Positions 17,886-26,852 of a stretch of DNA of 41,975 nucleotides are shown piece after piece. Below the pieces are notes generated by a model. The model made no database searches. It saw nothing but the letters and a program-made list of their open reading frames with translations, and had not been told where the DNA came from. Each line of letters opens with the position of its first letter. Within the stretch, counting starts at the first letter, position 1. A program made the position numbers and the translations under genes. Source of the stretch: Sphingobium sp. (GTDB lineage: Bacteria; Pseudomonadota; Alphaproteobacteria; Sphingomonadales; Sphingomonadaceae); contig JAGIAA010000023.1 of NCBI GenBank assembly GCA_017745115.1, positions 1 to 41,975 on the forward strand, given 5' to 3'.

Positions 17886-20522
17886 TCATAGGCTCACGGC
17901 CACCGCTTCGCCGAGATAGCGAACATCGCGCTCGATCCCGGGCTCTCCCGGTCGCTTGAGTACCAGATGCAGGTTCCGCACGCGCGTGCTCGCGTCATGG
18001 CTTCCTCGCGGCGCCGAAATCGAGAGGCGCTTGCGCGCATCGTCCCACGCGAACGCGATCCGGCTATAGCTGCCGCGTTCGTAGTCGTAGCTCGTGCCGT
18101 CGTCGTCGTAGAGCGTGAAGCGGCCGTCCGCGCCGGATTGGATGCGGAGCTCCAGATCGAGATTGCGCGATTGCGCCGTCGACTGGGCTACTCCCGCGAG
18201 CGGGACGATGCTCCCGGCTCTTACGTGCAACGGTATCCTGTCGAGCGACGCGGCAAGCCGATGAACCGCGCCGCCGGCCCGGTGCTCGCCGCTCCAGAAG
18301 TCGTACCAGCCGCCCTGTGCGGTGGGCAGATAGACCGGCCAATGCTGCACCCCCGGCGCGACGACCGGAGCCACGTGGAATGCCTTGCCGAACATGTAGC
18401 TGTAGCGCTCGTCCAGCGCCCTCTCGTCCTGGGGAAAGTCCATGACCAAGGGGCGTAGCAGGCTCGATCCGTCGTGCGTGATCTCGGCAGCTTCACTGTA
18501 GATATAGGGCAGCAGGCGGTAGCGAAGCTCGAGGCAAGCACGCGCCAGCCTTTCCACCTCCGGCCCGTAACGCCAGAATTCGGTGTCGCTCTGGTAGCCG
18601 TGGACCCGCTGGAGCGGCAGGAACGTGCCGAACTGCAGCCAGCGGATGAGCCGTTCGTGGTAGGCCGGGTCGCTGTACTGGCCCTTGCCCGGCCGAAAGA
18701 AGCCGCCCGCATCGACGGTCCAATAGGGCATCCCCGCGGCGGCGAAGTTGAGCCCGCCGGTGATCTGCCGCTTCAACGTCTCCCAGTCGTTGCCGATGTC
18801 GCCGGACCAGGCGGCGGCGGCGTAGCGCTGCTGCCCCGGGGCGGCCGACCGGGTGAGCGTAAAGACCCGTTGACGTGGAGCGTCGCGGCGTTGCCCATCA
18901 TAGACCGTGCGCGCAACCTGCAGGGGGAATATGTTGCGGACAGTCTCGCCGGGACCGGCGCTGGTGACTTTCCCCTTCAGATCGTCGTTCTCGGGTTCGG
19001 TCGCATCCTGCCAGAAGCAATCGACCCCGAGCTTCAGCAGCTTGTCGCGCTCGTTGGCCCAATAGAATGCCGCGGCTTCGGGGTTGAAGAAGTCGACCCA
19101 GTCGGTGCCCGGAACATAATAGTCGAGCGCGGCGAACCTCTTGCCGAGATCGCTGGCGCGATCGACCTTCGCCCAGACCGACAGCATCAGCCGCATGTCC
19201 ATCGCATGCAGATCGCGCAGCATCCCCGCCGGATCGGGGTAAAAGTCGCGATCGAACTCCATCGCGTTCCAGCCGTGCTTCCCCCAATATTGCCAGTCCT
19301 GGACGATGACGTCGACCGGGAGCCCGCGGCGGCGGAACTCGCGCGCGTTGGCCAGCAACTCCTCCTGGCTCTTGAAGCGTTCGCGGCAGTGGATGTAGCC
19401 GAACGCCCATTTGGGAAGCATCGGCGCCTGTCCGGTGAGCCTCCGGTAGGTCGCCACGATCTCGGCGCCATCCTTGCCGGCGATCACGACATAATCGAGC
19501 GCTTCGGCCACCGGGGAACGCAGGACCGTTCGCTCGTCGACCGGCCCGAAATGCAGCCGCGGGGAATCGCGCCCGATCCCGACCACTTTCACTTGGTGAA
19601 GCCCGGGCTCCAGCGTCGCGAAAAAGCCGGTCGTCGGCGGCAGCCACTCGTTCGCAAAATCGACCAGCAATTTCCCGTCGATTTCGACGCTGTAACGAAC
19701 CGCCATACTGCTCCCGACATCGAGCAGAAAGGCGTGCCGTCCACTCGCATCGGTGCGGAACTCGCCTTCGAAGACGGCTTCCTGCCGGGCTTCGTCGCGG
19801 CTGCCGGTTCCGGTGGTGACCGAAACGTTCCGCTGCGCGCCGCGATCCGCGACTTTCCGAAGCGCCACGGAATTGGGGAGAGGATTGAGTTCGGTCAGCC
19901 CATAATTGTGCCACAGCAACCCATAGCCTGTGCTGGACACGAAGAACGGCAGGCTGATCTGCGTGTTGACCTGGGTAAGGCGGCGCGAAAGGCCTTTGAG
20001 ATTCAGGAAGCCATCCTGGAATTGGCCGCCACCGAACAGGCGTTCGCTGCGGGGGCCGGTGAAGCCTTGCTCGACAGCAACGGCTGACCCGTTCCCCGAC
20101 TGTGCACGTTCCATCCCTCCCAGGGGGGCATGAAGGATCTCAGCGCCGGCCGCATCGAAAAAGCGCAGATCTCCGGAGATTTTGTCGAGCTGGCATTTCA
20201 GCTGCGCCAGCGACAGCGTCGCGTTCGCGCCTTCGTCGTGCAACTGGAAGCGAGGCGTTTCGTCCGCCTCCACAAGGAATTGGCTGGGAGGCGGCGGTGC
20301 GCCGTCGGGCGAGAAGCGGACCCGGACGGCGTTATCCATCAACGGGGTGACCGTAAGCACGCCGCTCGCCAGGCGATGTCGGAAGGCGGGCGAAGAACCG
20401 CCCGAGGCAGTAGCGGACAAGGGCGCGCTGAGGGCCACGCCGCCGACGATCACCTGCCCGGTGACCCTCAGCAATTCCCGGCGCCGGAGGTTCATGCGAA
20501 CCAGATCACCGTTATCCGCCAT
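17886..20522 (-). CDS. GH31 alpha-glucosidase / alpha-xylosidase-like enzyme with PA14 domain
   Basis: An 878-residue exported hydrolase. A twin-arginine-like signal (RRRELLR followed by a hydrophobic stretch) lies in the first 40 residues. Domains: N-terminal mutarotase-like beta-sandwich (to about 220), a PA14-type insert (about 245-330), a TIM barrel (about 370-690) and C-terminal beta domains. The nucleophile aspartate is in FWQDATEPEND and the acid/base in WSGDIGNDW. The PA14 insert is typical of xyloglucan-active alpha-xylosidases. Xylose release from xyloglucan is therefore the best guess, in line with the adjacent GH43. Several in-frame ATGs exist (20561, 20540, 20522, 20495). 20522 was chosen because it has GGGA upstream and keeps the signal near the N terminus. 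Confidence 0.9.
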   Translation of the reverse strand: MADNGDLVRMNLRRRELLRVTGQVIVGGVALSAPLSATASGGSSPAFRHRLASGVLTVTPLMDNAVRVRFSPDGAPPPPSQFLVEADETPRFQLHDEGANATLSLAQLKCQLDKISGDLRFFDAAGAEILHAPLGGMERAQSGNGSAVAVEQGFTGPRSERLFGGGQFQDGFLNLKGLSRRLTQVNTQISLPFFVSSTGYGLLWHNYGLTELNPLPNSVALRKVADRGAQRNVSVTTGTGSRDEARQEAVFEGEFRTDASGRHAFLLDVGSSMAVRYSVEIDGKLLVDFANEWLPPTTGFFATLEPGLHQVKVVGIGRDSPRLHFGPVDERTVLRSPVAEALDYVVIAGKDGAEIVATYRRLTGQAPMLPKWAFGYIHCRERFKSQEELLANAREFRRRGLPVDVIVQDWQYWGKHGWNAMEFDRDFYPDPAGMLRDLHAMDMRLMLSVWAKVDRASDLGKRFAALDYYVPGTDWVDFFNPEAAAFYWANERDKLLKLGVDCFWQDATEPENDDLKGKVTSAGPGETVRNIFPLQVARTVYDGQRRDAPRQRVFTLTRSAAPGQQRYAAAAWSGDIGNDWETLKRQITGGLNFAAAGMPYWTVDAGGFFRPGKGQYSDPAYHERLIRWLQFGTFLPLQRVHGYQSDTEFWRYGPEVERLARACLELRYRLLPYIYSEAAEITHDGSSLLRPLVMDFPQDERALDERYSYMFGKAFHVAPVVAPGVQHWPVYLPTAQGGWYDFWSGEHRAGGAVHRLAASLDRIPLHVRAGSIVPLAGVAQSTAQSRNLDLELRIQSGADGRFTLYDDDGTSYDYERGSYSRIAFAWDDARKRLSISAPRGSHDASTRVRNLHLVLKRPGEPGIERDVRYLGEAVAVSL

Positions 20523-20949
20523 CAAAGTCCCGCTGCGCATAAGCGAACCGCCGGACCGCAATCTTGCCCCACGGAAATCTGGTAGAATCGAGTGCGGTGT
20601 CGCCCGCGCGCATAGCTGCGAACGTCACCGCTCCGGCTAGACCTGTTCGTCGCGTAATGAAGGGCGCGGATCCGACAGGCACAAGGCGCAGGCTGTGCCG
20701 CTCGAGCTTCTGCTATTACGCCTCCGGCCATACACCACCTCCGCATTGAGGCATATTTTGTCCGACTAATTCTAGCAATGCCAATTTCGGATTCTCCTAG
20801 GCGCGTGAGGCTATTGCCACCACATGCCGGGACCAAACACCTGGGGGCAACAACAGCGGCTTCTCAGCAGGTTTGGCGGCGGATAGATCTGGCGCACGCG
20901 CAAGATTGACCGGCTTCGCCGGTAAAATAGTCGGGGCGGGCAAAGGCCC
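20523..20949. other. Divergent gap between GH31 and the AraC remnant
   Basis: About 430 bases without a recognised gene. It contains a perfect six-base hairpin, ACCGGC-TTC-GCCGGT (20909-20923), followed by TAAAATAG. Short frames on both strands show no family resemblance. Confidence 0.5.
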
Positions 20950-21368
20950 GTGCCAGTGCCGCCGGTGGGAACCCACATCGCGCAAATCTATGGCGGGCTG
21001 GTTCCGGGTTCCCGAATGGCGCGCGGCGGCCTCAGCCCTCATCAAGAACGACGTGCGAAGGAGATGATCCGGGCCAATCTGGATGGCGCTTTGTCGATCG
21101 ATCAGATCGCGAGCGCCCCTGGTCTTTCAACAAGCCATTTTCGACGTGCGTTTCGTCAATCGACGGGCTCGCTCCGCATCAATGGCTGCTAGCGCAGCGG
21201 GCTCTTTCGGCGAAGGAAGGCCTGTTGGACCCAGCACTCTCGCTCGACGCCGTGGCGAAGGTATGCGGTTTTGCCGATCAAAGTCACTTCACCCGCCTGT
21301 TCCTGCAAATCGAAGGTGTTACGCCGGGCCGTTGGCGGAAAAACCGCGACATCCGAGCGCTAAACTGA
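20950..21368 (+). pseudogene. AraC-family regulator broken by one frameshift
   Basis: The first frame gives a short AraC-type protein: IAQIYGGLVPG, RGGLSPHQERRAKEMI, then the first helix-turn-helix (LSIDQIASAPGLSTSHFRRAFRQSTG). It then runs to a stop. The second helix-turn-helix (LSLDAVAKVCGFADQSHFTRLFLQIEGVTP) continues in another frame to TGA at 21368. Joining the frames near 21165-21176 restores the usual TGxxPHQWLL linker, so one indel separates the halves. The intact form would be about 139 residues. It is divergent from GH31 and may once have regulated it. Confidence 0.85.
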
Positions 21369-21475
21369 TTGTCGGCTTTCGCCCTCAAAAACGGTCATTC
21401 AGTTTGCATGTGAGGATGCCCGAAAGCAGACGATTTAGCCCCGCCGATGTCTTGGGGTGGGGGTTGAGCAGCAAT

Positions 21476-21500
21476 GTTGGGCGGCTTGAAGCCGCCCAAC
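21476..21500. terminator. Strong hairpin between convergent genes
   Basis: GTTGGGCGGC-TTGAA-GCCGCCCAAC forms a perfect ten-base, GC-rich stem with a five-base loop. It lies 13 bases beyond the NTF2-like stop (21514) and about 100 bases beyond the AraC remnant. No clear T-run follows on either strand, so it may be an L-shaped or bidirectional terminator. Confidence 0.55.
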
Positions 21501-21513
21501 CTATGAAAGCCAT

Positions 21514-21882
21514 CTATTCGGGAAGCGGGTCGAAGAAGAGGTATAGAGCTGCAATACGGCCGTCGCGCACCCTGATGAAGTCCGTGCCTGCATAGGCCGG
21601 TGCCTCGCCCGGCCGCCCGGACACCCATTGTATGCGTCCGGCGACTTCGTGCAGTACCTCCGGCGCGCGTAGGGGCGCATAGCGGAAGTCGGGATGCGTC
21701 GACCGGATCTGGCCGGCGATCCTGTCGATCTCGTCCCAGCCCTGGCGTGCGCCGTCCGGCTCGTAGAAGATGGCATCCGGCGTGAAGATTTCCTCGATCG
21801 TCGCGCGACGGCGAATGGGGTCACCTTCTCCGAACACCTCGTGCAAGTTGCGGCTCAAGAGTGTGGCGATGTCATGGGTCAT
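21514..21882 (-). CDS. NTF2-like / SnoaL-like small protein
   Basis: A 122-residue cytoplasmic protein of the NTF2 superfamily. It has an N-terminal helix, the EEIFTPDAIFYEPDG segment, a middle THPDFRY and a C-terminal beta-strand pair ending RVRDGRIAALYLFFDPLPE. The open frame extends upstream, but the ATG at 21882 has GGAGA eight bases before it and matches the family N terminus. It is 37 bases after the SDR stop on the same strand, so both are probably one operon. Such proteins act as isomerases, hydrolases or ligand binders; the substrate is unknown. Confidence 0.8.
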   Translation of the reverse strand: MTHDIATLLSRNLHEVFGEGDPIRRRATIEEIFTPDAIFYEPDGARQGWDEIDRIAGQIRSTHPDFRYAPLRAPEVLHEVAGRIQWVSGRPGEAPAYAGTDFIRVRDGRIAALYLFFDPLPE

Positions 21883-21919
21883 GATCAATCTCCGGTATTT
21901 CTGAGAGGTATGCGCCAGT

Positions 21920-22669
21920 TCAAATCTGGGCCTGACCGCCGTCGACAAAGAGCTCGACGCCATTGACGAAGCTCGCCTCATCCGACGCGAGGAACAGCAC
22001 CGCCTTGGCGATCTCTTCGGGTTGGCCGATGCGGCCGGCGGGGATCTGACCGGCGAGATAATCCTTGGCACCCTCCGCCTGGGCGCCGCCGCCAAACAGC
22101 TCGTTGAGGCCGGCCGTCTCAGTCACGCCGGGGCTGACCGCGTTCACCCGGATGCGACGATCCTTGAGGTCCAGGATCCAATTGCGGGCGAAATTGCGCA
22201 CAGCTGCCTTGGTCGCAGAGTAGACACTCAGCGCAGGGGTGCCGGAAACGCTGGTGGTCGATGCGGTCAGGATGATCGACGCGCCATCGCGAAGCAGAGG
22301 CAGCGCCTTTTGGACAGTGAAGAGCACACCCTTCACGTTGGTGTCGAAGGTACGCTGATAATGGTCTTCGGTGATCGTGCCGAGCGGCGCGAACTCGCCG
22401 CCGCCTGCATTGGCGAACAGGACGTCGATCTGGGCATGTTGCTGCTGGACGGCGTCATAGAGCCGATCAATGTCGGCGAGTTGCGCCATGTCGCCCCGAA
22501 CGCCGGTGACGCGTCCGCCGATCGCCTTCGTTGCAGCGTCCAGCGCTTCCTGCCGACGCCCGGTGATGAAGACCGAAGCGCCTTCCGTCGCGAAGGCCTT
22601 TGCCGTGGCGAGGCCAATGCCGCTCGTTCCGCCCGTCACAACCACCACCTTGTTCTCGAACTTTGCCAT
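21920..22669 (-). CDS. Short-chain dehydrogenase/reductase
   Basis: A 249-residue classical SDR, an NAD(P)-dependent oxidoreductase of normal length. It has the Rossmann TGGTSGIG motif (residues 13-20), NAG at about 89-91, a catalytic serine after LTAS and the YxxxK pair in SVYSATKAAVRN. The C terminus has the usual FVNGVELFVDGGQAQI. GGAAAAG lies four bases upstream of the ATG. It is divergent from a LysR regulator 111 bases away, a common pairing in which the regulator controls the SDR. Substrate cannot be told. Confidence 0.92.
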   Translation of the reverse strand: MAKFENKVVVVTGGTSGIGLATAKAFATEGASVFITGRRQEALDAATKAIGGRVTGVRGDMAQLADIDRLYDAVQQQHAQIDVLFANAGGGEFAPLGTITEDHYQRTFDTNVKGVLFTVQKALPLLRDGASIILTASTTSVSGTPALSVYSATKAAVRNFARNWILDLKDRRIRVNAVSPGVTETAGLNELFGGGAQAEGAKDYLAGQIPAGRIGQPEEIAKAVLFLASDEASFVNGVELFVDGGQAQI

Positions 22670-22780
22670 GATCTTTTCCTTCCCATTCGCGGCCGATTCG
22701 CCGTCGAGAAGGGAGATGCCTCCAGAACGATAAGGCTTGTAGTCAGCAAATATGGCACTTAGCGTTCTTCAAAAGGAACG

Positions 22781-23689
22781 ATGATGCGTGTCGATCTCAA
22801 TGACTATGCCTATTTCGTGGAGGTGGTGACCCATGGAGGCTTCGCCGCCGCCGGTCGCGCCCTGCGCGAGCCGAAGTCAAAACTGAGCCGGCGGATCGCT
22901 GGGCTCGAAGCTCGCTTAGGCGTGCGGCTGATCGAGCGGTCTAGTCGACGGTTCCGCGTAACGGACGTAGGCCAATCCTTCTTCGAGCGCTGCCGTGCGA
23001 TGCTGGTGGAGGCGGAGCAGGCGGCCGCCCTGGTCGCCCAAGCACAAGCGGAACCGCATGGCCGGGTCCGCTTCAGCTGTCCGACAGGTCTGGTGGAGGT
23101 GATCTCCGCGATCTTCCCATCCTTTCTCGCCTGCTATCCGAAGGTGCGCCTACAGCTCGTCGCGACCGATCGCGCGGTCGACCTCATTGAGGAGCGGATC
23201 GATCTCGCGCTGCGCGTCCGCGTCGCGCTGACCAGTGATGCCGCTCTGACGATGCGCACGCTAGGCCGCTCCTCCCGCATTCTCGTCGCCAGCCCGCAAA
23301 TGGCGAACCGTATCGGTGGCGACCTGGCTGCGCTCAGCGGCTGCCCGACGCTGGGCACCAGCGACGATGTGGGGGAGATCGAATGGCAGCTCGAGCGGGC
23401 GGATGGAGCAAACCATCGGCTGCGCCACGAGCCCCGCATGACCTGCGGCGATTTCTTCGCCGTGCGGCAAGCCGCGATCGCCGACCTTGGCGTGGCGCTG
23501 CTACCGGATCACGTCTGCACTGAGGCGCTCAGTGCTGGCACGCTGGTACAAATCCTGCCTGAATGGCGCGGCCAGCAAGGTATTGTGCACGTTGTCTTCA
23601 CGACACGTCGCGGTCTCTCACCAGCCGTCCGCGCCCTCATCGACCACCTCGCCGCGCATTTTCCGAAAGATGTTTCAGGGTTGGGTTAG
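22781..23689 (+). CDS. LysR-family transcriptional regulator
   Basis: A 302-residue LTTR. An N-terminal winged helix-turn-helix (FVEVVTHGGFAAAGRALREPKSKLSRRIAGLEARLGVRLIERS) is followed by a periplasmic-binding-like effector domain. AAGGAACG precedes the paired ATGs. It is divergent from the SDR and NTF2-like genes, and the shared 111-base gap is the expected operator region. This suggests control of the SDR operon by an unknown small effector. Confidence 0.92.
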   Translation: MMRVDLNDYAYFVEVVTHGGFAAAGRALREPKSKLSRRIAGLEARLGVRLIERSSRRFRVTDVGQSFFERCRAMLVEAEQAAALVAQAQAEPHGRVRFSCPTGLVEVISAIFPSFLACYPKVRLQLVATDRAVDLIEERIDLALRVRVALTSDAALTMRTLGRSSRILVASPQMANRIGGDLAALSGCPTLGTSDDVGEIEWQLERADGANHRLRHEPRMTCGDFFAVRQAAIADLGVALLPDHVCTEALSAGTLVQILPEWRGQQGIVHVVFTTRRGLSPAVRALIDHLAAHFPKDVSGLG

Positions 23690-24280
23690 CTGACTTCGAC
23701 CACTCGCGGTGCAGGCAGTACCTGTTGAGCAAGCTTCCGCCGGCAGTCATCGGTGCCGAAGTCGACGCAGCCGCTGTCCAGCTCAATCGCAGCTTCCACC
23801 AATCTCAAACAGTGCAAGAATGCCCGCCACTTCGCGTCGCGCCTCGTATCCGATCTAGCCTTCCTCGCCGGACTACCCGGGCGGCTACTCGCGGCGCGGT
23901 TACGCGCCGCGGAAGACGAGACGCCAGTGCCTATGGTCCTGGCGACATTGAGTGGAGGCGTCCGCGAAGGCTGTGACGGCGCCGACAGTCTTGCAGTGCG
24001 GCTGCATATGACGCGCGCGGTCTCGCGGGTGGCCGCGCGTAAACATTATGAGGCGATCCGCCAGCATATCCAGCCGGGCGATCCGAAAAGAGAGCTTCGA
24101 CGACGCGATGGAGCGCATCCGCCACGCCGACATCGTCGCCAGCTTCGATGATCTCGACGATGGGAAGAAAAAATGGCGGTGCTGTCAGTCTAATGAGCGC
24201 CCGTCTCTGGTTGGCGTATTTCGACCGGCCGGCAACTTTAGGAATATGATAGCCTGCGGCGACCCGAGAGGCGATGCGCC
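23690..24280. other. Non-coding or degenerate stretch with frameshifted ORF remnant
   Basis: About 590 bases between LysR and the flavoprotein. On the plus strand a coding-like segment (FLAGLPGRLLAARLRAAEDE to YEAIRQHIQPGDPK, about 23850-24095) runs into a different frame with DAMERIRHADIVASFDDLDD (about 24105-24165). The two would join through an indel near 24090. I do not recognise the family. It may be the scar of a lost gene, since no intact start or full-length frame exists. Confidence 0.35.
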
Positions 24281-25174
24281 TCAAACCAGCATCGACTGCT
24301 GGGCGAAGATGCCCGCCATTGCGCCTTGCCACGACGCGGTGGCGACCGAGGGGATGAGAGGGTTGGTAAGGTCGCCCGCGGCGTAGATGCCGGGGATGCT
24401 GGTTTCGCGATGCTCGTCGACCTTGAGGACGACGCCGAGGGGCGTATCGACCGTGGCGAGACCCAGAGACTCGTGCAGGTTTGCGGACGGCTTGTTGCGT
24501 GGATGCGCGAACAGGATGTCGACCGAAACCTTGGAGCCGGTATCGAGCACGACGATGGCGTTATGGTCCCCTTGATGGCCGATTTCGGCGACCCGCCCAT
24601 CTACGACAGCTACACCGCGGCGCGCCAGATCGGCCCGGATTTCGGGAACAATTTCGTAGCCATCGGCCAAGACCGTCAGCGTGTCGGTCCAATCGTGGAA
24701 CAGTCTCACCTGATTGTGCGACTGTGGGCCGGACCAGACCAGGCCCCAATGCTGGTCGGCGACTTCGAAGCCATCACAATATGGGCAGGGTATAATGGAC
24801 CTGCCCCAGCCTTTGGCAAAGCCCGGAACATCAGGCATCTGATCGACGAGGCCATAGCTCAGGATCAGGCGGCGCGCTTCGAGGCTTTCACCACCGCCAG
24901 TGAGGACAGAGAAATCGTCGACGCCCCCGGAGATGCTGTCGGCCCGGGCATTGACCAGCCTGATCGCGGGATAACGCGCCAGCTGCTGCCGCGCCTCGAC
25001 CAGGATGTCCAGCGGTGGCTTGTGATCGTGGCCGAGCATGCCATGCGAATGGCCGGCGAAGCGGTTGCGTGGCAGGCCGGTATCGAGAACCGTGACCTTC
25101 CGGCGGGCCCTGCCGAGCTGCAGAGCGGCGGCGAGGCCGGCAAAGCTGCCGCCGATGATGATGACGTCATCCAT
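24281..25174 (-). CDS. Thioredoxin-reductase-like FAD/NAD(P) oxidoreductase
   Basis: A 297-residue pyridine nucleotide-disulfide oxidoreductase of the short TrxB-like group. The N-terminal FAD site is IIIGGSFAGLAAALQLGRA. A redox-type CPYC lies in IIPCPYCDGFEV near residue 130. The C-terminal FAD motif is IPGIYAAGDLT. It probably transfers electrons from NAD(P)H to a disulfide or other acceptor. The frame is open back into the efflux gene. The ATG at 25174 has GGAG nine bases upstream; one five codons earlier (25189) lacks a ribosome site. It lies about 120 bases after the efflux lipoprotein gene on the same strand and may share its transcript. Confidence 0.85.
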   Translation of the reverse strand: MDDVIIIGGSFAGLAAALQLGRARRKVTVLDTGLPRNRFAGHSHGMLGHDHKPPLDILVEARQQLARYPAIRLVNARADSISGGVDDFSVLTGGGESLEARRLILSYGLVDQMPDVPGFAKGWGRSIIPCPYCDGFEVADQHWGLVWSGPQSHNQVRLFHDWTDTLTVLADGYEIVPEIRADLARRGVAVVDGRVAEIGHQGDHNAIVVLDTGSKVSVDILFAHPRNKPSANLHESLGLATVDTPLGVVLKVDEHRETSIPGIYAAGDLTNPLIPSVATASWQGAMAGIFAQQSMLV

Positions 25175-25296
25175 GGTGATGGGCTCCATGTTGTGTTTGG
25201 AGGGGCGGTTGGGGCCGGTGCGAAGTATCGTCCGCCGATGCGCGCTCGGGACGGGCTGCGAGCGGGGCTGCGGCATCGGCGAGAAAGATCGCCCGC

Positions 25297-26748
25297 TCAG
25301 CCGGGCAAGATCGAAGCATCCCACCCCCCGCCAAGCGCCCGGAAAGAAGCGATGGCGGCGCGGGCGGCAGCCGTCTTCGACTGAACTTCGGCATCGCGGC
25401 TGGCCAAGAGGCGCTGGTCGGCGTCGAGCACGTCGAGCAGGCTGGACACGCCCCCCTTATAGGCGGCAAGCGAGGACGCGCGCGCCCTGGTGAGCGAGGA
25501 GACGCCTTCGTGAAGGATTTGGGCGCGTGCCTGTTGCTTGACGAGCGCCGAAAAGGCGTTCTCCACATCCTCCGAGGCTCTAAGGACCGTCAGGCGATAG
25601 GCAGCCAGCGCCTCGGCGTTGCGGCCGCGCGCGGCAGCAATCTCGGCATCGATGCGGCCAAAGTCAAACAGGCGCCAGCGTAGTCCGAGAACGCCGCTGG
25701 CCTGCACGGAATTGCCGCCGAACAATCCGCCTACTCTCATGGTCGCCGTGCCGATCAGCCCACTGAGCGAGAATTTCGGATAATATTCCGAAATCGCGAC
25801 GCCAATCCGGGCATTGGACGCGGCAAGCGCGCGTTCGGCGGCGATGATGTCAGGGCGTCGACGCAGCAAAGCGGCCGGACCGCCTGCATCCGACACCGCA
25901 GGGGGCGCTGGAATGGGTTCGATCGCGGCGAGTTCCGGCCGAATTGCGCCGGGCTGAAGGCCAAGCAACACATCGAGCGCGTTCATAGCGCTTTCGAGGT
26001 TCTGTTCGAGTTCGGGCACCGTTGCCTTCACTTGCGCCAAGGCACCCTCGGCCTGGCGCAGCTGTAATTCGGCTGCGACGCCCCTGCGATACTGAAGTGC
26101 GACCAGATCGACCAGCTGCTGCTGGACCTGCAGCTGGTGGCGCGCGACATCGAGCCGCGCCTGGAGGCTGCGGATCGCGACATAGGTATCGGCCGTCTGC
26201 GCGGCGACGGCAAGGCGTGCGCCTTCAGCGCCGGCCGCGGATGCCCGCCAGTCTGCGCGTGCAGCGTCGCGCGCGGCATCCTTGCCACCGAAAAGATCGA
26301 GCTCCCAGCTTGCACCGAGATTCAATTCGTAGTTCTGCGCCTCGCGGTCGAAGCCGGGCAAGGCGCTGGCGATGCGTCCCTGCGGCGTCTCGAGCGACTG
26401 GTAGTTTTCGCTCGCCTGGCCGCTGACCTGTCCGGAAGGAAGAAGGTCGGCCTTGGCGTGGCGCAGTGCGGCGTGCGCTTGCACGACGCGGGCGCTCGCC
26501 TGTTGCAGATCGAGATTCTGCGCCAGCGCGCGCTCGACCAGGCTCGTCAGCAGTGGATCGTCGAACGATCGCCACCAATTCACCAGATCAACCTTCGTGG
26601 CCTGCCCCGTGGCGGCCTCGACTGCGGGACTGCCCATGAAGGCAGGCGGGGGCGCCGCCTGAGGCGCGATGTAGGCGGGGCCGACCGCACAGCCACCGAG
26701 TAGCGCGGCCGTCGCGGCCGCCGTCAGGATCGAAGATGAAATGCGCAT
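25297..26748 (-). CDS. Outer-membrane efflux lipoprotein, NodT/OprM family
   Basis: A 483-residue TolC-like trimeric channel component. A lipoprotein signal with lipobox LLGGC at residues 16-20 begins the chain. Two outer-membrane efflux repeats follow, each with long helices (for example NLDLQQASARVVQAHAALRHAKADLLP) and RRRPDIIAAER in the middle. It opens the drug path to the outside for the RND pump encoded divergently. In-frame ATGs also exist at 26772 and 26784; 26748 gives a standard signal peptide. Its promoter overlaps a TetR-type operator shared with tetR. Confidence 0.92.
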   Translation of the reverse strand: MRISSSILTAAATAALLGGCAVGPAYIAPQAAPPPAFMGSPAVEAATGQATKVDLVNWWRSFDDPLLTSLVERALAQNLDLQQASARVVQAHAALRHAKADLLPSGQVSGQASENYQSLETPQGRIASALPGFDREAQNYELNLGASWELDLFGGKDAARDAARADWRASAAGAEGARLAVAAQTADTYVAIRSLQARLDVARHQLQVQQQLVDLVALQYRRGVAAELQLRQAEGALAQVKATVPELEQNLESAMNALDVLLGLQPGAIRPELAAIEPIPAPPAVSDAGGPAALLRRRPDIIAAERALAASNARIGVAISEYYPKFSLSGLIGTATMRVGGLFGGNSVQASGVLGLRWRLFDFGRIDAEIAAARGRNAEALAAYRLTVLRASEDVENAFSALVKQQARAQILHEGVSSLTRARASSLAAYKGGVSSLLDVLDADQRLLASRDAEVQSKTAAARAAIASFRALGGGWDASILPG

Positions 26749-26787
26749 GCGTCCGTTCGCCAGAAGTTCCATGAACCATCTCATGGC

Positions 26788-26823
26788 TTGTGACTGATAA
26801 CGTGATTGGTCACAATTTGTCAA
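26788..26823. promoter_or_regulatory. TetR-type operator and divergent promoters (tetR / efflux lipoprotein)
   Basis: A 24-base dyad GTGAC-N14-GTCAC (26790-26813), extended to TTGTGAC...GTCACAA, lies between the divergent genes. On the minus strand TTGACA (26823-26818) and TTATCA (26800-26795), 17 bases apart, form a good promoter for the lipoprotein gene; the dyad covers its spacer and -10. On the plus strand TTGTGA (26788-26793) and CACAAT (26811-26816), also 17 apart, could serve tetR. Repression of both directions is expected. Confidence 0.75.
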
Positions 26824-26852
26824 TCCGGACTTTTGACGTTATAGGTGCAGCC

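Noticed and set aside
18474..20087. 537-codon plus-strand frame across GH31
   Set aside because: Antisense of a GH31 enzyme with both catalytic motifs intact. No family features in the opposite frame.
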